A stretch of 64,000 nucleotides of DNA from Desmonostoc geniculatum HA4340-LM1. Its GTDB lineage: Bacteria; Cyanobacteriota; Cyanobacteriia; Cyanobacteriales; Nostocaceae. A program made the position numbers and the translations under genes. How positions within the stretch are numbered: position 1 is the stretch's first letter; the number at the start of each line of letters is the position of its first letter. Below the pieces are notes generated by a model. The model was not told where the DNA came from, searched no databases, and worked only from the letters and a program-made list of their open reading frames with translations. Of the stretch, positions 25,699 to 34,734 are shown piece by piece. Location: the NCBI GenBank assembly GCA_019359545.1, contig JAHHHB010000017.1, forward strand, positions 1-64,000. The letters run 5' to 3'.

Positions 25699-27609
25699 CT
25701 ACCGCTGTAAGTATTTGAGGATGCCACGAGCGATCGCTTCTGCCATCCGATTTTGATATTCTGGTGTTGCTAATCTGGGATTATCCTCGTTACCAGTCAT
25801 ATAACCTGTTTCCACTAAAATCGAGGGCATAGAGCTTTTCCTGAGAACGTAGAATCTAGCTTTACGGGTTCCTCGGTCTTTAATGGTAGGGATATTTTGC
25901 AGAATGCTATTACGAACTACTTCAGCTAGAGCATAACCGCTGTCGTAATAATAGACTTCTAAGCCATTGACACTAGGACGATTATCAACTGAATTGGCGT
26001 GAATGCTGACAAACAAAGTCGCATTAACTCGCTCAGCGATGTCTACCCGTCCCTGAAGTTCGACGAAAAAGTCTGCGTCCCTTGTTAATACTGCTTGTAC
26101 ACCATTTTGCTCTAAAATCGCTGCTACCCTTTTACCAATAGGCAAGATTACATCCTTTTCTAACAATCCGCCCAAACCAGGGGCACCTGAGTCTTTACCA
26201 CCGTGTCCTGGGTCAATAACCACCAGCAATTTTCCTCTAGGAACTGGGGGGCGTGGCTGTGGCTGGTACGTAGGACGAGGATTATCTGTGGGGCTGGGGA
26301 GTTGACCTTGGTTTGGTGATGGTAGGGGAGGTAAAACAATGGGGGGTGTGATGCTACCAGAGCGTTGTAATTCTAAAGCCAAAAGTTGGTCGCCAACCTG
26401 GTTGAGTTCGCCAATTTTTACTCCCGCTGCTGGTTGAACCAAGACAGTGACAGTATTTTCTGCTTGTGGTTGCAGGCGAACGCGGAGGATAGGACTATTA
26501 GGATTAAAAGTAGGCCCTTTAACTTTAGGAGCTAATCGAGCATTGTTGATGGTGATGCGGAATAGACCAGAGGTTCTATCCCAGCCTCCTGTGGCAGATA
26601 AACTTTGGTCGGCTCTAATTAATAGTTGTGTGCCATTGCCGGCTAGTTCCACAGACTCAATGGTGGCTGGTGAATTGTTCGCATATGGTACGGGGCGTGG
26701 AGTATTATTGCCTGGTAACTGGGCAATACCACGACTGGGGAGAAGCACGAAACCACCAACACTACTGCTAGTTGCCCGCCAGTCAGAAGCATTTTTGTCC
26801 ACCTGTAAGGTCATGCGAACAACAGATGGGCTGCTTTCCAATTGGGAGAACTGGATGCGGCTAACTCCGTAGCGATTAACTGGCAAATCTCGCTGTTCTA
26901 GATTTGGTGAGAGAGTTGCGCCAGCGATGTCGATGTTAATTTTCTGGCGATCGCTGCTACGATTAACTTGAATCTGAGGATTACCGCCACTAGTGGCGAC
27001 GAAAAAGCCATCACCTGTGATTCGTAAGTTTTCAACTTGGGTAACTCTGGCGACAACTGTTGGCTTGTTAAGTGGATTAGCGCCGGTTGTCACCACATTA
27101 TAAATATTTCTAGGGGAGAACGCTGGTGTAGATGTTCTCGGTGAAGTTTCTGTGGCTATTTGTTGTTCTTGAGTATTTCTTGAAGGTAGATTTTCGGCTT
27201 GTGGCGTAGGTAATTGCACTATCCAGCGTTCACGAAGTGTCCCCCCAGGGGATTCGCCAGTTGTACCTCTAAATTGTACTCCTTTGGGGTCTAAAGTATA
27301 ACCAGGTGTCAGTTCGACGACTATGCGCGTTGTTTGTTCGTCAAATTGCCCGATGCGGATAGCACGAATTGCACCACCTACTTGTTCGGTTAGCTGCGGA
27401 CGCCCAAATGTCGTTCCTGGCAAATCAATTACCAGCCGAGTCGGGTTGAAAATTAACTGTGCTTGGGGTTGGACATCTCCCAAAGTATTAATTTCCAGTT
27501 TGTTTTGATTGGCATCAAAGCGCCAAGATTCGAGTCTCGCGGCCATTGCCGGCGACGACAGCATGAAGATAGTTCCAATAGTACTGGGTAGTAACCAGCG
27601 TAATTTCAC
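25699..27609 (-). CDS. amiC2: N-acetylmuramoyl-L-alanine amidase with AMIN domains (AmiC2-like)
   Basis: The 636-residue protein cleaves the bond between MurNAc and the stem peptide. It has a signal peptide (MKLRWLLPSTIGTIFMLSSPAMA), a first AMIN domain (about 25-135), a second AMIN-like domain (about 190-300), a Pro-rich linker and a C-terminal Amidase_3 domain. Zinc and catalytic residues are visible in DPGHGGKD, EKDVILPI, FVSIHANS and LVETGYM. The GTG start at 27609 is preceded by AAAGGA. In Nostoc punctiforme the second of two tandem amidases, AmiC2, drills septal nanopores needed for cell-cell communication. The position here (second in transcription order) matches. Confidence 0.92.
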   Translation of the reverse strand: MKLRWLLPSTIGTIFMLSSPAMAARLESWRFDANQNKLEINTLGDVQPQAQLIFNPTRLVIDLPGTTFGRPQLTEQVGGAIRAIRIGQFDEQTTRIVVELTPGYTLDPKGVQFRGTTGESPGGTLRERWIVQLPTPQAENLPSRNTQEQQIATETSPRTSTPAFSPRNIYNVVTTGANPLNKPTVVARVTQVENLRITGDGFFVATSGGNPQIQVNRSSDRQKINIDIAGATLSPNLEQRDLPVNRYGVSRIQFSQLESSPSVVRMTLQVDKNASDWRATSSSVGGFVLLPSRGIAQLPGNNTPRPVPYANNSPATIESVELAGNGTQLLIRADQSLSATGGWDRTSGLFRITINNARLAPKVKGPTFNPNSPILRVRLQPQAENTVTVLVQPAAGVKIGELNQVGDQLLALELQRSGSITPPIVLPPLPSPNQGQLPSPTDNPRPTYQPQPRPPVPRGKLLVVIDPGHGGKDSGAPGLGGLLEKDVILPIGKRVAAILEQNGVQAVLTRDADFFVELQGRVDIAERVNATLFVSIHANSVDNRPSVNGLEVYYYDSGYALAEVVRNSILQNIPTIKDRGTRKARFYVLRKSSMPSILVETGYMTGNEDNPRLATPEYQNRMAEAIARGILKYLQR

Positions 27610-28087
27610 AGTCCTTTCTCCTGATTCACATTCATGGGAGCCGTCAAAATCTCAACATATTGGCAAATCCTCACACCGTCAGCGCCTACACTTGAGTTTT
27701 GCGCTGTTATTAAGACACAGCTAATGGCGTAAAATATAGCACGCTCATCTGATTTTGCCATGCCATTAGCCAATATAAATTAGACCTAGAAAGCATCAGA
27801 TGACAATAACAAACAAGCGACTCTTGTCCCGCCGCAAGAATACCTAAATTTTTACGTAAACCCCTAATGTTGCTAGCGGTTAGGGTAAAACACGAGAAAA
27901 AATTAGTAATTTTTTAACTACAACGGAGTAATTAGAATTATGCCAGTTAGGAGTTTGAGATTTTGATGAGTCCAGGTGAGGCGAATTTGTTCCCAACACC
28001 AGGAATACTCTCATCATAATCACTATTAAATTGTATAAATTTCGTCAATCGTTTAAATGTATTTACTCAATAGTTAGACGAAATTAC
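27610..28087. other. Intergenic region between the two amidase genes
   Basis: About 480 bases. The first 40 bases upstream of the amiC2 start (27610-27650) are nearly identical to those upstream of amiC1 (29990-30030), including AGAAAGGACT and ACATTCATGGGAGCC on the relevant strands. The rest shows no gene. amiC2 therefore probably has its own promoter as well as possible readthrough from amiC1. Confidence 0.55.
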
Positions 28088-29989
28088 TTATCTTCTCTTG
28101 AGGTACTGAAGGATGCCGCGAGCGATCGCTTCTGCCATTTGATTTTGGTAAGCTGAGGTTCTGAGTTTAGCGTTATCGTCTCGACCAGTCAAATAACCTG
28201 TTTCTACGAGAATCGAAGGCATAGAACTTTTTCTGAGAACATAAAATCTGGCTCGCCGCACTCCCCTATCTCTAACATTGACATTTTGGAGAATACTGTT
28301 ATGGACAGCGCGAGCTAAACCCAAACCACTCTCGTAATAATAGGTTTCTAAGCCACTGACATCGGAACGACCAGGCCCCACTGCATTAGCATGGATGCTA
28401 ACAAACACGTCAGCATTAGCTCGCTCTGCTAATTGCACCCGTCCCGGCAAGGTAACAAAATAGTCAGAATCCCGCGTCATCACTACTTGGACGCCATTTT
28501 GCTGCAAAACCTGAGCTATTCTTTTACTGATAGGTAAGATAACGTCCTTTTCCCGCAGACTGCCAAGACCTATTGCTCCGGGGTCTTTGCCGCCATGTCC
28601 TGGGTCAATCAGTACTACCACTCGTCCATTAGTCGCTGGGCGTTGTGGTTGTCTTGGGGGTTGGGGATTGGGATTATTTGGGTCTGGGAATGGGCCTCGG
28701 TTTATCGGTGGTAGCGGAGGTATTGCATAGGGGGGTCTTCCAGGAAGTGTGACAACTCGACGAGAGCCTTGTATCTGTACAGCCAAAAGCTGGTCACTGA
28801 TGCGATTGGGTTGCCCAAGTTGCACTCCCGCTGCTGGTTGAACTAAGACAACAACTGTGTTGGGTTCTTGCCGTTGCAGGCGTACCTGGAGAATGGGGCT
28901 ATTGGCGCCAAAGCTAGGGCCTGTAACTCTAGGAGCTAACTTTGCATTGGGAATTGTGATGCGGAACAAACCAGAGTTTCTATCCCAGGCTGCTGTAGCA
29001 GATACAGTTTGGTCAGCTCTAATCAACAGTTGTGTACCATTATCAGCCAGTTCTACTGACTCAATTGTGGCTGGCGAGTTGTTAGCCAGTGGTCTGCTGG
29101 GGAAAGAAGCGGGTTCTGACTGATTGTCAGAATTATTACTTTCAGGTAATGTGACTACGCGAGTAGGGAGAACTACCAAACCACTGGTACCACTTTTAGT
29201 TGCTCGCCAGTCTGGGCTATTTTTATTTACCCGCAAAGTTAAACGAACACCAGGGGGTTGAGTTCGGAGTTGAGTGAATTCAACACGGCTAACCCCATGT
29301 TTGTTAACGGGCTGATTATTTTGCTGTATCAGCCCTGGTGATAGAGATGCGCTAGAAATATCCATGAAGATGGTAGCGCGATCGCGGCTGCGAACTACCT
29401 GAATTGGAGGATTAGCTCCACTGGTGCGGATGAAAAACCCATCGCCCGTGACTTGTAGGCTCTCAATTTGAGTCGCCGCCCTGGGAGTGGTGGCAACCCT
29501 GGGAATATCAGGTTGAGGACTAGAGTCTGGGGTGACTACACTGTAAACATTTCTCGGAGGAGATGCTGCTTTATCAACTTCTGGTCTAGGTAATTGCACA
29601 GTCCAGCGTTCACGAAGTGTCCCCGCAGGGGATTCGCCAGTTGTGCCCAAAAATTGCACTTTCTTGGGGTCTAAAGTATAACCAGGAGTCAATTCGACGA
29701 CTATACGCGTTGTTTCTGTGTCAAACTGCCCAACACGGATATAGCGAATACCATTACCTACTTGTTGGGTGACCTGGGGACGCCCAAATGTCGTTCCTGG
29801 CAAATCAATTACCAACCGAGTCGGGTTGAAAATTAGTTGTGCTTGGGGTTGAACATCCCCCACAGTATTAATTTCCAGCCTGTTTTGATTGGCATCAAAA
29901 CGCCAAGACTCTAGTCTCGCGGCCATTGCCGGCGAACATAGCATCAAGATCGTTCCAATAGTGCTGGGTAGTAACCAGTGTAATTTCAC
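28088..29989 (-). CDS. amiC1: N-acetylmuramoyl-L-alanine amidase with AMIN domains (AmiC1-like)
   Basis: Paralogue of the gene at 25699, 633 residues, with the same order: signal peptide, AMIN, second AMIN-like domain, Pro-rich linker and Amidase_3. The N-terminal 110 residues and the C-terminal domain are very similar to the neighbour, while the linker regions differ. Active-site blocks DPGHGGKD, EKDVILPI, FVSIHANA and LVETGYL are intact. The GTG start at 29989 has the same AAAGGACT context. It is transcribed first of the pair, which corresponds to amiC1 (hcwA in Anabaena). AMIN domains are thought to anchor the enzyme to the envelope at the septum. Confidence 0.92.
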   Translation of the reverse strand: MKLHWLLPSTIGTILMLCSPAMAARLESWRFDANQNRLEINTVGDVQPQAQLIFNPTRLVIDLPGTTFGRPQVTQQVGNGIRYIRVGQFDTETTRIVVELTPGYTLDPKKVQFLGTTGESPAGTLRERWTVQLPRPEVDKAASPPRNVYSVVTPDSSPQPDIPRVATTPRAATQIESLQVTGDGFFIRTSGANPPIQVVRSRDRATIFMDISSASLSPGLIQQNNQPVNKHGVSRVEFTQLRTQPPGVRLTLRVNKNSPDWRATKSGTSGLVVLPTRVVTLPESNNSDNQSEPASFPSRPLANNSPATIESVELADNGTQLLIRADQTVSATAAWDRNSGLFRITIPNAKLAPRVTGPSFGANSPILQVRLQRQEPNTVVVLVQPAAGVQLGQPNRISDQLLAVQIQGSRRVVTLPGRPPYAIPPLPPINRGPFPDPNNPNPQPPRQPQRPATNGRVVVLIDPGHGGKDPGAIGLGSLREKDVILPISKRIAQVLQQNGVQVVMTRDSDYFVTLPGRVQLAERANADVFVSIHANAVGPGRSDVSGLETYYYESGLGLARAVHNSILQNVNVRDRGVRRARFYVLRKSSMPSILVETGYLTGRDDNAKLRTSAYQNQMAEAIARGILQYLKRR

Positions 29990-30900
29990 AGTCCTTTCTC
30001 CTAATTCACATTCATGGGAGCCTTCAGTAGTAGTGAGTTGCCAAAGTTCAGATCTAAAAAAGCTGAAGCTCCTGACTTCTCGTCCTCATGTAACTCCCAG
30101 ATCAAATTGCCGTCCAATGAGTATTTTTAACGTGGTTTATTTTACTTAATACTTGGATTCATTGCTCAGCACTGCTTCGGTCAATATCTGAATTCATTTT
30201 TAAATCATCACACAGTCACCACCTAAACTTGAGCTTTGATGCCTTTTTTCATTGTTAAATTGGTATAAAGGCACACTAAAAAGAGTTGCTAGGTTTGATA
30301 TCGGGATTTCGATCCAGCGTGAAGCATTCCACCTTTTGAGGTGGAGGACTCTGACTCCCAAAAAAGCTAGATCGCTGATAACTGATAATTTTTCACAGAT
30401 AACTTTTTGTTGTTTGTTGCCATTGATGCACTGAGTAAATAATTCCCACTACTGTCAGTTGATCTAGCTTTGTTTATGGGTGTTACTCCCCAATTAGTTG
30501 AAAAAACTTCAAATGAAGGCTGATACCAATCTGCTTTTTAAATCGTAACTTTCACTTTCGGGGAGTAGGCAAGAAAAATTTATAAATTACGTTTCTGGCT
30601 GCAAATTGGTATGAGGAGCAGGGGAAAACTGGAAATCAATAACATTCCGAATACTAGTAGAAATTCCAAACAAACGACAATTTTATAATCACACGGGACG
30701 GAGATTTGGAAAGAGAAGTTTCCACTGCTAGGAGGGAGATGGGGCAAAGGGGCAGGGGAGGCAGGGGAGGCAGGGGCGGCTGGGGAGGCTGGGGAGGCAG
30801 GGGAGCAGAGGAGCAGAGGAGCAGAGGGCAAGTTGCAGTAAGTCTTTCCCCTCTGCTCCCCATGCCCCATGCCCCATACCCCATGCTCATACCCCAGTGA
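29990..30900. other. Intergenic region upstream of amiC1 with repeats
   Basis: About 900 bases. Near amiC1 the conserved leader is followed by AT-rich sequence with no gene. ATACCAAT (30523-30530) and ATTGGTAT (30605-30612) bracket a possible small inverted-repeat element. At 30735-30895 a G-rich array (GGGGAGGCAGGGGAGGCAGGGGCGG..., then GAGCAGAG units) is followed by C-rich GCCCCATGCCCCATACCCC. It forms complementary arms just beyond the antiporter stop codon. Confidence 0.55.
30735..30895. repeat. G-rich tandem repeats with complementary C-rich arm
   Basis: Units GGGGAGGCA (about six) and GAGCAGA (three) at 30738-30828 are followed by CCCCATGCCCCATGCC at 30858-30886. The array ends five bases from the stop codon of the antiporter gene (minus strand) and could end its transcript. 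Confidence 0.7.
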
Positions 30901-32361
30901 TTAACTATCCCCTGATTCTGGAGTTATTTCTGACGCTGATACTTTCGATTGGGGTGGTTCGATTACCAACGATGTTCCAGAAGCACCGTCTAAAATTAGT
31001 TGCTCTGAGTCTGCATCCACAGTTTTTGGTTCTGGAAATACAAATCGTAACAAGGGAGGAGCTAAAAAGGTGGTTAAGATAACCATCATGATGATTGCTG
31101 CCCCTAGTGGTTTGGAAAGAGCGCCGCTAGCAGCGCCTACACCAGCAAATACTAACCCGACTTCGCCTCTAGGAATCATCCCCACACCGATCGCTAAACG
31201 GTTGATTCCCGGTTGACCAAACACGCTTAAGCCTGTGATCACTTTACCGAGAATGGCTACTGTAATCAGGAAAGTTGCCATAATTAAACCTTCACGATTA
31301 TCGGGAATCGCTGGGTTTAAGACTCCCAAATCGGTTTTTGCGCCAACGGTGACAAAGAAAATTGGCACTAGCATATCGGCAATGGGACAGACTTGCTTTT
31401 GCAGTTCTTTGCGCTTATCTGTCTCTTCTAGGACTAAACCGGCGGCAAAAGCTCCCAGAATTGCTTCTAAGTGGATGACGGCGGCCAGATATGCCATAGC
31501 AAAGGCGAAGATGAATGCTGGTATTACCAATCCACCGCGTGTTTTGAGTTTATCAGCGATCGCCACAAAGGATTTATTGAAAACATTGCCTAGCAAGATT
31601 GCTCCCAAAATAAAACCAGTGGCACTGATTATCAAATAAATGACTTTGCTGACATCCACTACACCATCTTTAGCTAAACTGGCAACCACCGCTAAAACGA
31701 TGATTCCCAGAACATCGTCAATTACGGCAGCACCGAGAATAATCTGCCCTTCTTTAGAATTGAGTCGCCCCAGTTCTGATAAGACTTTGGAAGTAATGCC
31801 AATACTAGTAGCAGTCAAAGCCGCCCCTGCAAAAATCGCTGGGACAGCACCGATACCAAACAAAGTCATCAGTCCCACAGTCCCAGCGGCAAAGGGTACT
31901 GCCACCCCCACCACTGCGACGACGGTGGCTTGGATACCCACTGCCATTAAGTCTTTTAAGTTGGACTCCAAACCGATTTCAAACAGCAGGATGATCACGC
32001 CCAATTCTGCCAAAACGGAAACAACCTCGGACTGTGCTGCAAACACCGCTGGAGTGGCTTCGGGAGATAAACCAGCTGTAGTTTGCAGGAAGGTCATAAT
32101 CAAAGAGTTAGAACTGTCTGTGCCACCTTCTGGAAACACCAAAAGATGCAAAACAGAGATTCCCACTACTACACCACCTACGAGTTCGCCCAACACGGGC
32201 GGCAAACCTATTTGGTTTGATAACTCCCCACCAACTTTGCTGGCGAGGTAAATGACTACTAAGCTCAGTAGCACTGCTGCTACTACCATTGAACTGTCTG
32301 CGGCTTCTGTTGCGCTAGCCAGCAGAGGAAAAGAGAAGCTGATTGGATTTATCAAATGCAT
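30901..32361 (-). CDS. CPA2-family cation:proton antiporter
   Basis: A 486-residue membrane protein with 11 to 13 predicted helices. The first follows a short N-terminal segment (MHLINPISFSFPLLASATEAAD). Typical CPA2 features are GLPPVLGELVGGVVVG, ILLFEIGLESNLKDL, ALTATSIGITSKVLSELG and AVIDDVLGIIVLAVV, where the adjacent Asp-Asp in the membrane carries the ion. The cytoplasmic tail after about residue 440 is hydrophilic. It resembles the cyanobacterial NhaS3 type Na+/H+ antiporter, but Na+ versus K+ cannot be settled from sequence. No regulatory TrkA domain is fused. Confidence 0.88.
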   Translation of the reverse strand: MHLINPISFSFPLLASATEAADSSMVVAAVLLSLVVIYLASKVGGELSNQIGLPPVLGELVGGVVVGISVLHLLVFPEGGTDSSNSLIMTFLQTTAGLSPEATPAVFAAQSEVVSVLAELGVIILLFEIGLESNLKDLMAVGIQATVVAVVGVAVPFAAGTVGLMTLFGIGAVPAIFAGAALTATSIGITSKVLSELGRLNSKEGQIILGAAVIDDVLGIIVLAVVASLAKDGVVDVSKVIYLIISATGFILGAILLGNVFNKSFVAIADKLKTRGGLVIPAFIFAFAMAYLAAVIHLEAILGAFAAGLVLEETDKRKELQKQVCPIADMLVPIFFVTVGAKTDLGVLNPAIPDNREGLIMATFLITVAILGKVITGLSVFGQPGINRLAIGVGMIPRGEVGLVFAGVGAASGALSKPLGAAIIMMVILTTFLAPPLLRFVFPEPKTVDADSEQLILDGASGTSLVIEPPQSKVSASEITPESGDS

Positions 32362-32448
32362 TGGGTTCTGTGAAAATCCTTCTCTTTGATTTTGACGCGT
32401 TTCTGAAAAACGTCTATCTATGGAGATGATATTGGCAGCTTCGATAAC

Positions 32449-32862
32449 TTAATTTGTGCCATTTGTCAAATCCATCAAGCGCTGCCAATTGACTTGAGAA
32501 ACCGGGACTACAGACAGTCTAGGAAGTCGTAGCAAGTCAAAGTCTGTAAATTTTTCATCCTGCTTCATTTGAGCTAAGGTGACGGGTTGCTGTACTTTTC
32601 GCACTGCCCGCACATCCACAACTACCCGTTTGCTATCGTTGAGTGCTGGATCGATATAAGGTTGACTAATTATTTCTGCTACACCCATAACTTGTCGTTC
32701 TTTGCCTGTGTGATAAATCAACGCCAAGTCACCAATTAGCATGGTACGTATATGTTTGAGTGCCAGAGGATTATTGACTCCATCCCAAATTGTACTGCCG
32801 TCCCGTTCCAAATCGAAGTAGGAATAATTTTCTGGTTCAGTTTTCAGCAGCCAATACGCCAT
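32449..32862 (-). CDS. EVE domain-containing protein
   Basis: The protein is 137 residues from the ATG at 32862. The EVE fold (PUA-like) is visible in AYWLLKTEPENYSYFDLERDG, the signature WDGVNNPLALKHIRTM, GDLALIYHTGKERQVMGVAEI and DFDLLRLPRLSVVPVS. EVE domains bind modified bases, such as 5-methylcytosine derivatives, in DNA or RNA. Stand-alone bacterial forms have no firm role. A TTG two codons upstream is a less likely start. Confidence 0.88.
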   Translation of the reverse strand: MAYWLLKTEPENYSYFDLERDGSTIWDGVNNPLALKHIRTMLIGDLALIYHTGKERQVMGVAEIISQPYIDPALNDSKRVVVDVRAVRKVQQPVTLAQMKQDEKFTDFDLLRLPRLSVVPVSQVNWQRLMDLTNGTN

Positions 32863-33218
32863 ACCCAAATCTCCAAAAATATAAGTGTAATTTTTTTAGT
32901 TTCCAAAAATGTAACCATTCCCGCTTTTGATTCTGGCGGTGTCAAAGTATAAACATACGAATCGTATCTAGCGATCGCATTTGAATTATGAAAAACTTGT
33001 GGTGGCTGTTGATTGGCAATTTTAGATTTTAGATTGCCGATTTTAGATTGTTTTGGTTCATGCTCGATCCCTTGTGGGTGAGACAAATCGAAAATCCCCA
33101 AGCCCTGTAGCTAGTGGTCTGTTCAATCCAAAATCCAAAATCCAAAATCCAAAATCCAAAGTCGTTGGATTGCTAGATACGCGTATTAAAAACATCTGTT
33201 GTGAGGAGTGCAAATCTT
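32863..33218. other. Divergent promoter region with AATCCAAA repeats
   Basis: About 350 bases between the EVE gene (minus) and the SIMPL gene (plus). Four to five tandem AATCCAAA units lie at 33123-33162, and a looser TTTTAGATTGCCGAT repeat at 33020-33050. No gene was seen. GAGGAG at 33203-33208 is the ribosome site of the SIMPL gene. Confidence 0.5.
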
Positions 33219-33968
33219 ATGACTAGAGCCGCTTTATCCGGTTCTCGGTTTCCATCTGGAAATCTATGGAAAATACTGTCTTTAACTTTGCTTTTATGTA
33301 CAACTTTTACACTGCCGACATTGGCACAAGAAAAGGAGAAATTGTGGCGAACCCTGACTGTTAATGGTCGCGGCATGGAAGCAATTCCCACAACCATAGC
33401 CCAAGTTAGTTTGGGAGTGGAAATTCAGGGTAAAACTGCACAGGAAGTACAGCAAGAAGCCGCCCGCAGGTCGTCGGCTGTGGTTGCGTTTCTGAAAAAC
33501 CAAAATGTTGACAAATTACAAACTACTGGTATCCGGCTCAACCCAGTTTATAGCTACACCAATAATGTACAGCGGATTACGGGCTATGCTGCCAATAACA
33601 CCGTAAGTTTTCGTATTCCCATTGAGCAAACTGGCACATTATTGGATGGCGCAGTCAAAGTGGGTGCAACACAAATTGATAGTATTAGTTTTGTTGCGAA
33701 TGATGAAGCGATCGCTAAAGCACAAAACCAAGCATTAGCAGAAGCTACCCAAGACGCCAGACAGCAAGCCAATGCTGTTTTCGGTGCCTTAGGTTTCACA
33801 CCCAAAGAAGTGGTAAGCATTCAAGTTAATAATGCAAATCCACCCCGACCACCCGTGTTATACCGTGCTGAGGAAGCGAAATCAGCTCTACAAGCTGATG
33901 CCTCGACCCCTGTGATAGGTGGCGAACAACAAGTAGAAGCATCGGTAACGTTGCAAATTAGTTATTAG
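33219..33968 (+). CDS. SIMPL domain (DUF541) exported protein
   Basis: The protein is 249 residues from the ATG at 33219, which has GAGGAG nine bases upstream. A signal peptide with a hydrophobic core ILSLTLLLCTTFTLPTLA precedes the mature start QEKEKLWRTLTVNGRGM. The SIMPL domain fills the rest, with ARRSSAVVAFLKNQNVDKLQTTGIRLNPVY and QALAEATQDARQQANAVFGALGF. Members such as Brucella BP26 and YggE form large oligomeric rings in the periplasm, and some limit oxidative stress. Its role in this organism is unknown. It is convergent with ssb. Confidence 0.85.
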   Translation: MTRAALSGSRFPSGNLWKILSLTLLLCTTFTLPTLAQEKEKLWRTLTVNGRGMEAIPTTIAQVSLGVEIQGKTAQEVQQEAARRSSAVVAFLKNQNVDKLQTTGIRLNPVYSYTNNVQRITGYAANNTVSFRIPIEQTGTLLDGAVKVGATQIDSISFVANDEAIAKAQNQALAEATQDARQQANAVFGALGFTPKEVVSIQVNNANPPRPPVLYRAEEAKSALQADASTPVIGGEQQVEASVTLQISY

Positions 33969-34042
33969 TCTTTAGTCACTAGTCATTAGTCATTAGTCAT
34001 TAGTTAGAACAAAGGACTAATGACAGATGACTAATGACCAAT
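33966..34042. repeat. Inverted TAGTCAT repeats between SIMPL gene and ssb
   Basis: Left arm with five TAGTCAT/TAGTCACTAG units and right arm GGACTAATGACAGATGACTAATGACC are complementary and lie exactly between two convergent stop codons. Likely a two-way terminator hairpin. Confidence 0.7.
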
Positions 34043-34401
34043 TAGAAATTCTCTGGGGAAAAATCTCCACCGCCTTCTGCATCGCGCTTCGAGCCTAATA
34101 AATCTAATTGGTCTACTCGAATAAATGGTGAAGAACGCAGTATTCCTGTTTGGCGATCGTTCCAGCTGTTAAACTTCAATGAGCCTTTGATTCCAATTAG
34201 GCTGCCTTTACGCACATAATTACCTGCGATCTCAGCTGTCTTATCCCACAATTCTAAATTAAACCAGTCCGGTTTATCATTGTTACGTGAGCGGCGATCG
34301 ACAGCTAGTGTTAGCTTACACACAACTTTACCAGACTCGTAATACTTCATTTCTGGGTCGCCGCCTACGCGACCGACGAGGGTGACAACATTGATACTCA
34401 T
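34042..34401 (-). CDS. ssb: Single-stranded DNA-binding protein (short form)
   Basis: A 119-residue OB-fold protein (MSINVVTLVGRVGGDPEMKYYESGKVVCKLTLAVDRR...) that binds single-stranded DNA. It ends right after the OB fold with GGGDFSPENF and lacks the long Gly/Pro-rich linker and the DDDIPF-type tip through which typical SSBs recruit partner proteins. Short forms of this kind are known in Anabaena. It is divergent from mreB. Confidence 0.88.
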   Translation of the reverse strand: MSINVVTLVGRVGGDPEMKYYESGKVVCKLTLAVDRRSRNNDKPDWFNLELWDKTAEIAGNYVRKGSLIGIKGSLKFNSWNDRQTGILRSSPFIRVDQLDLLGSKRDAEGGGDFSPENF

Positions 34402-34734
34402 GTGCGTTACCTTTTAGTACAAGCGTACTTATTAGTCTAGACTCTCATCATAGCGAATTGTCAAACTATTGAAAATAATGTGTTAAACAGTTAACAATAT
34501 AGTTGAATTGAAAAATTATACATACTACTTGGAGAAACACATAAAAGTATACGGATATACTAACTCAACCAGAGAATATCAAAAAATAGATGCCTGAGAC
34601 ATAGTAAATATTGCTGGGAATTATATAAAAATATAGTCTAGTTTACTGGACTCAGGATACCAACGAATAGCATATAACACTATTAACTCATACTGTTGTA
34701 GTCAAAAATTAGCGCTTAGGGGGCTTAGAAACGC
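34402..34734. other. Divergent promoter region ssb/mreB
   Basis: About 330 AT-rich bases. AGGGGG at 34716-34721 is the likely ribosome site for the mreB GTG start. I see no further gene or repeat. Confidence 0.45.

Noticed and set aside
26447..26872. 141-codon plus-strand frame inside amiC2
   Set aside because: Antisense to the AMIN/amidase gene, and the same frame recurs in amiC1 because the genes are duplicated.
30738..30828. G-rich array as a coding minisatellite (GGRGGRGGWGG)
   Set aside because: Open frames arise simply from the repeat; same unit type occurs in non-coding gaps elsewhere.
31235..32251. Long open frames on the plus strand across the antiporter gene
   Set aside because: They are antisense shadows of a well-conserved membrane protein gene; Thr/Pro/Ser-rich translations without a domain.
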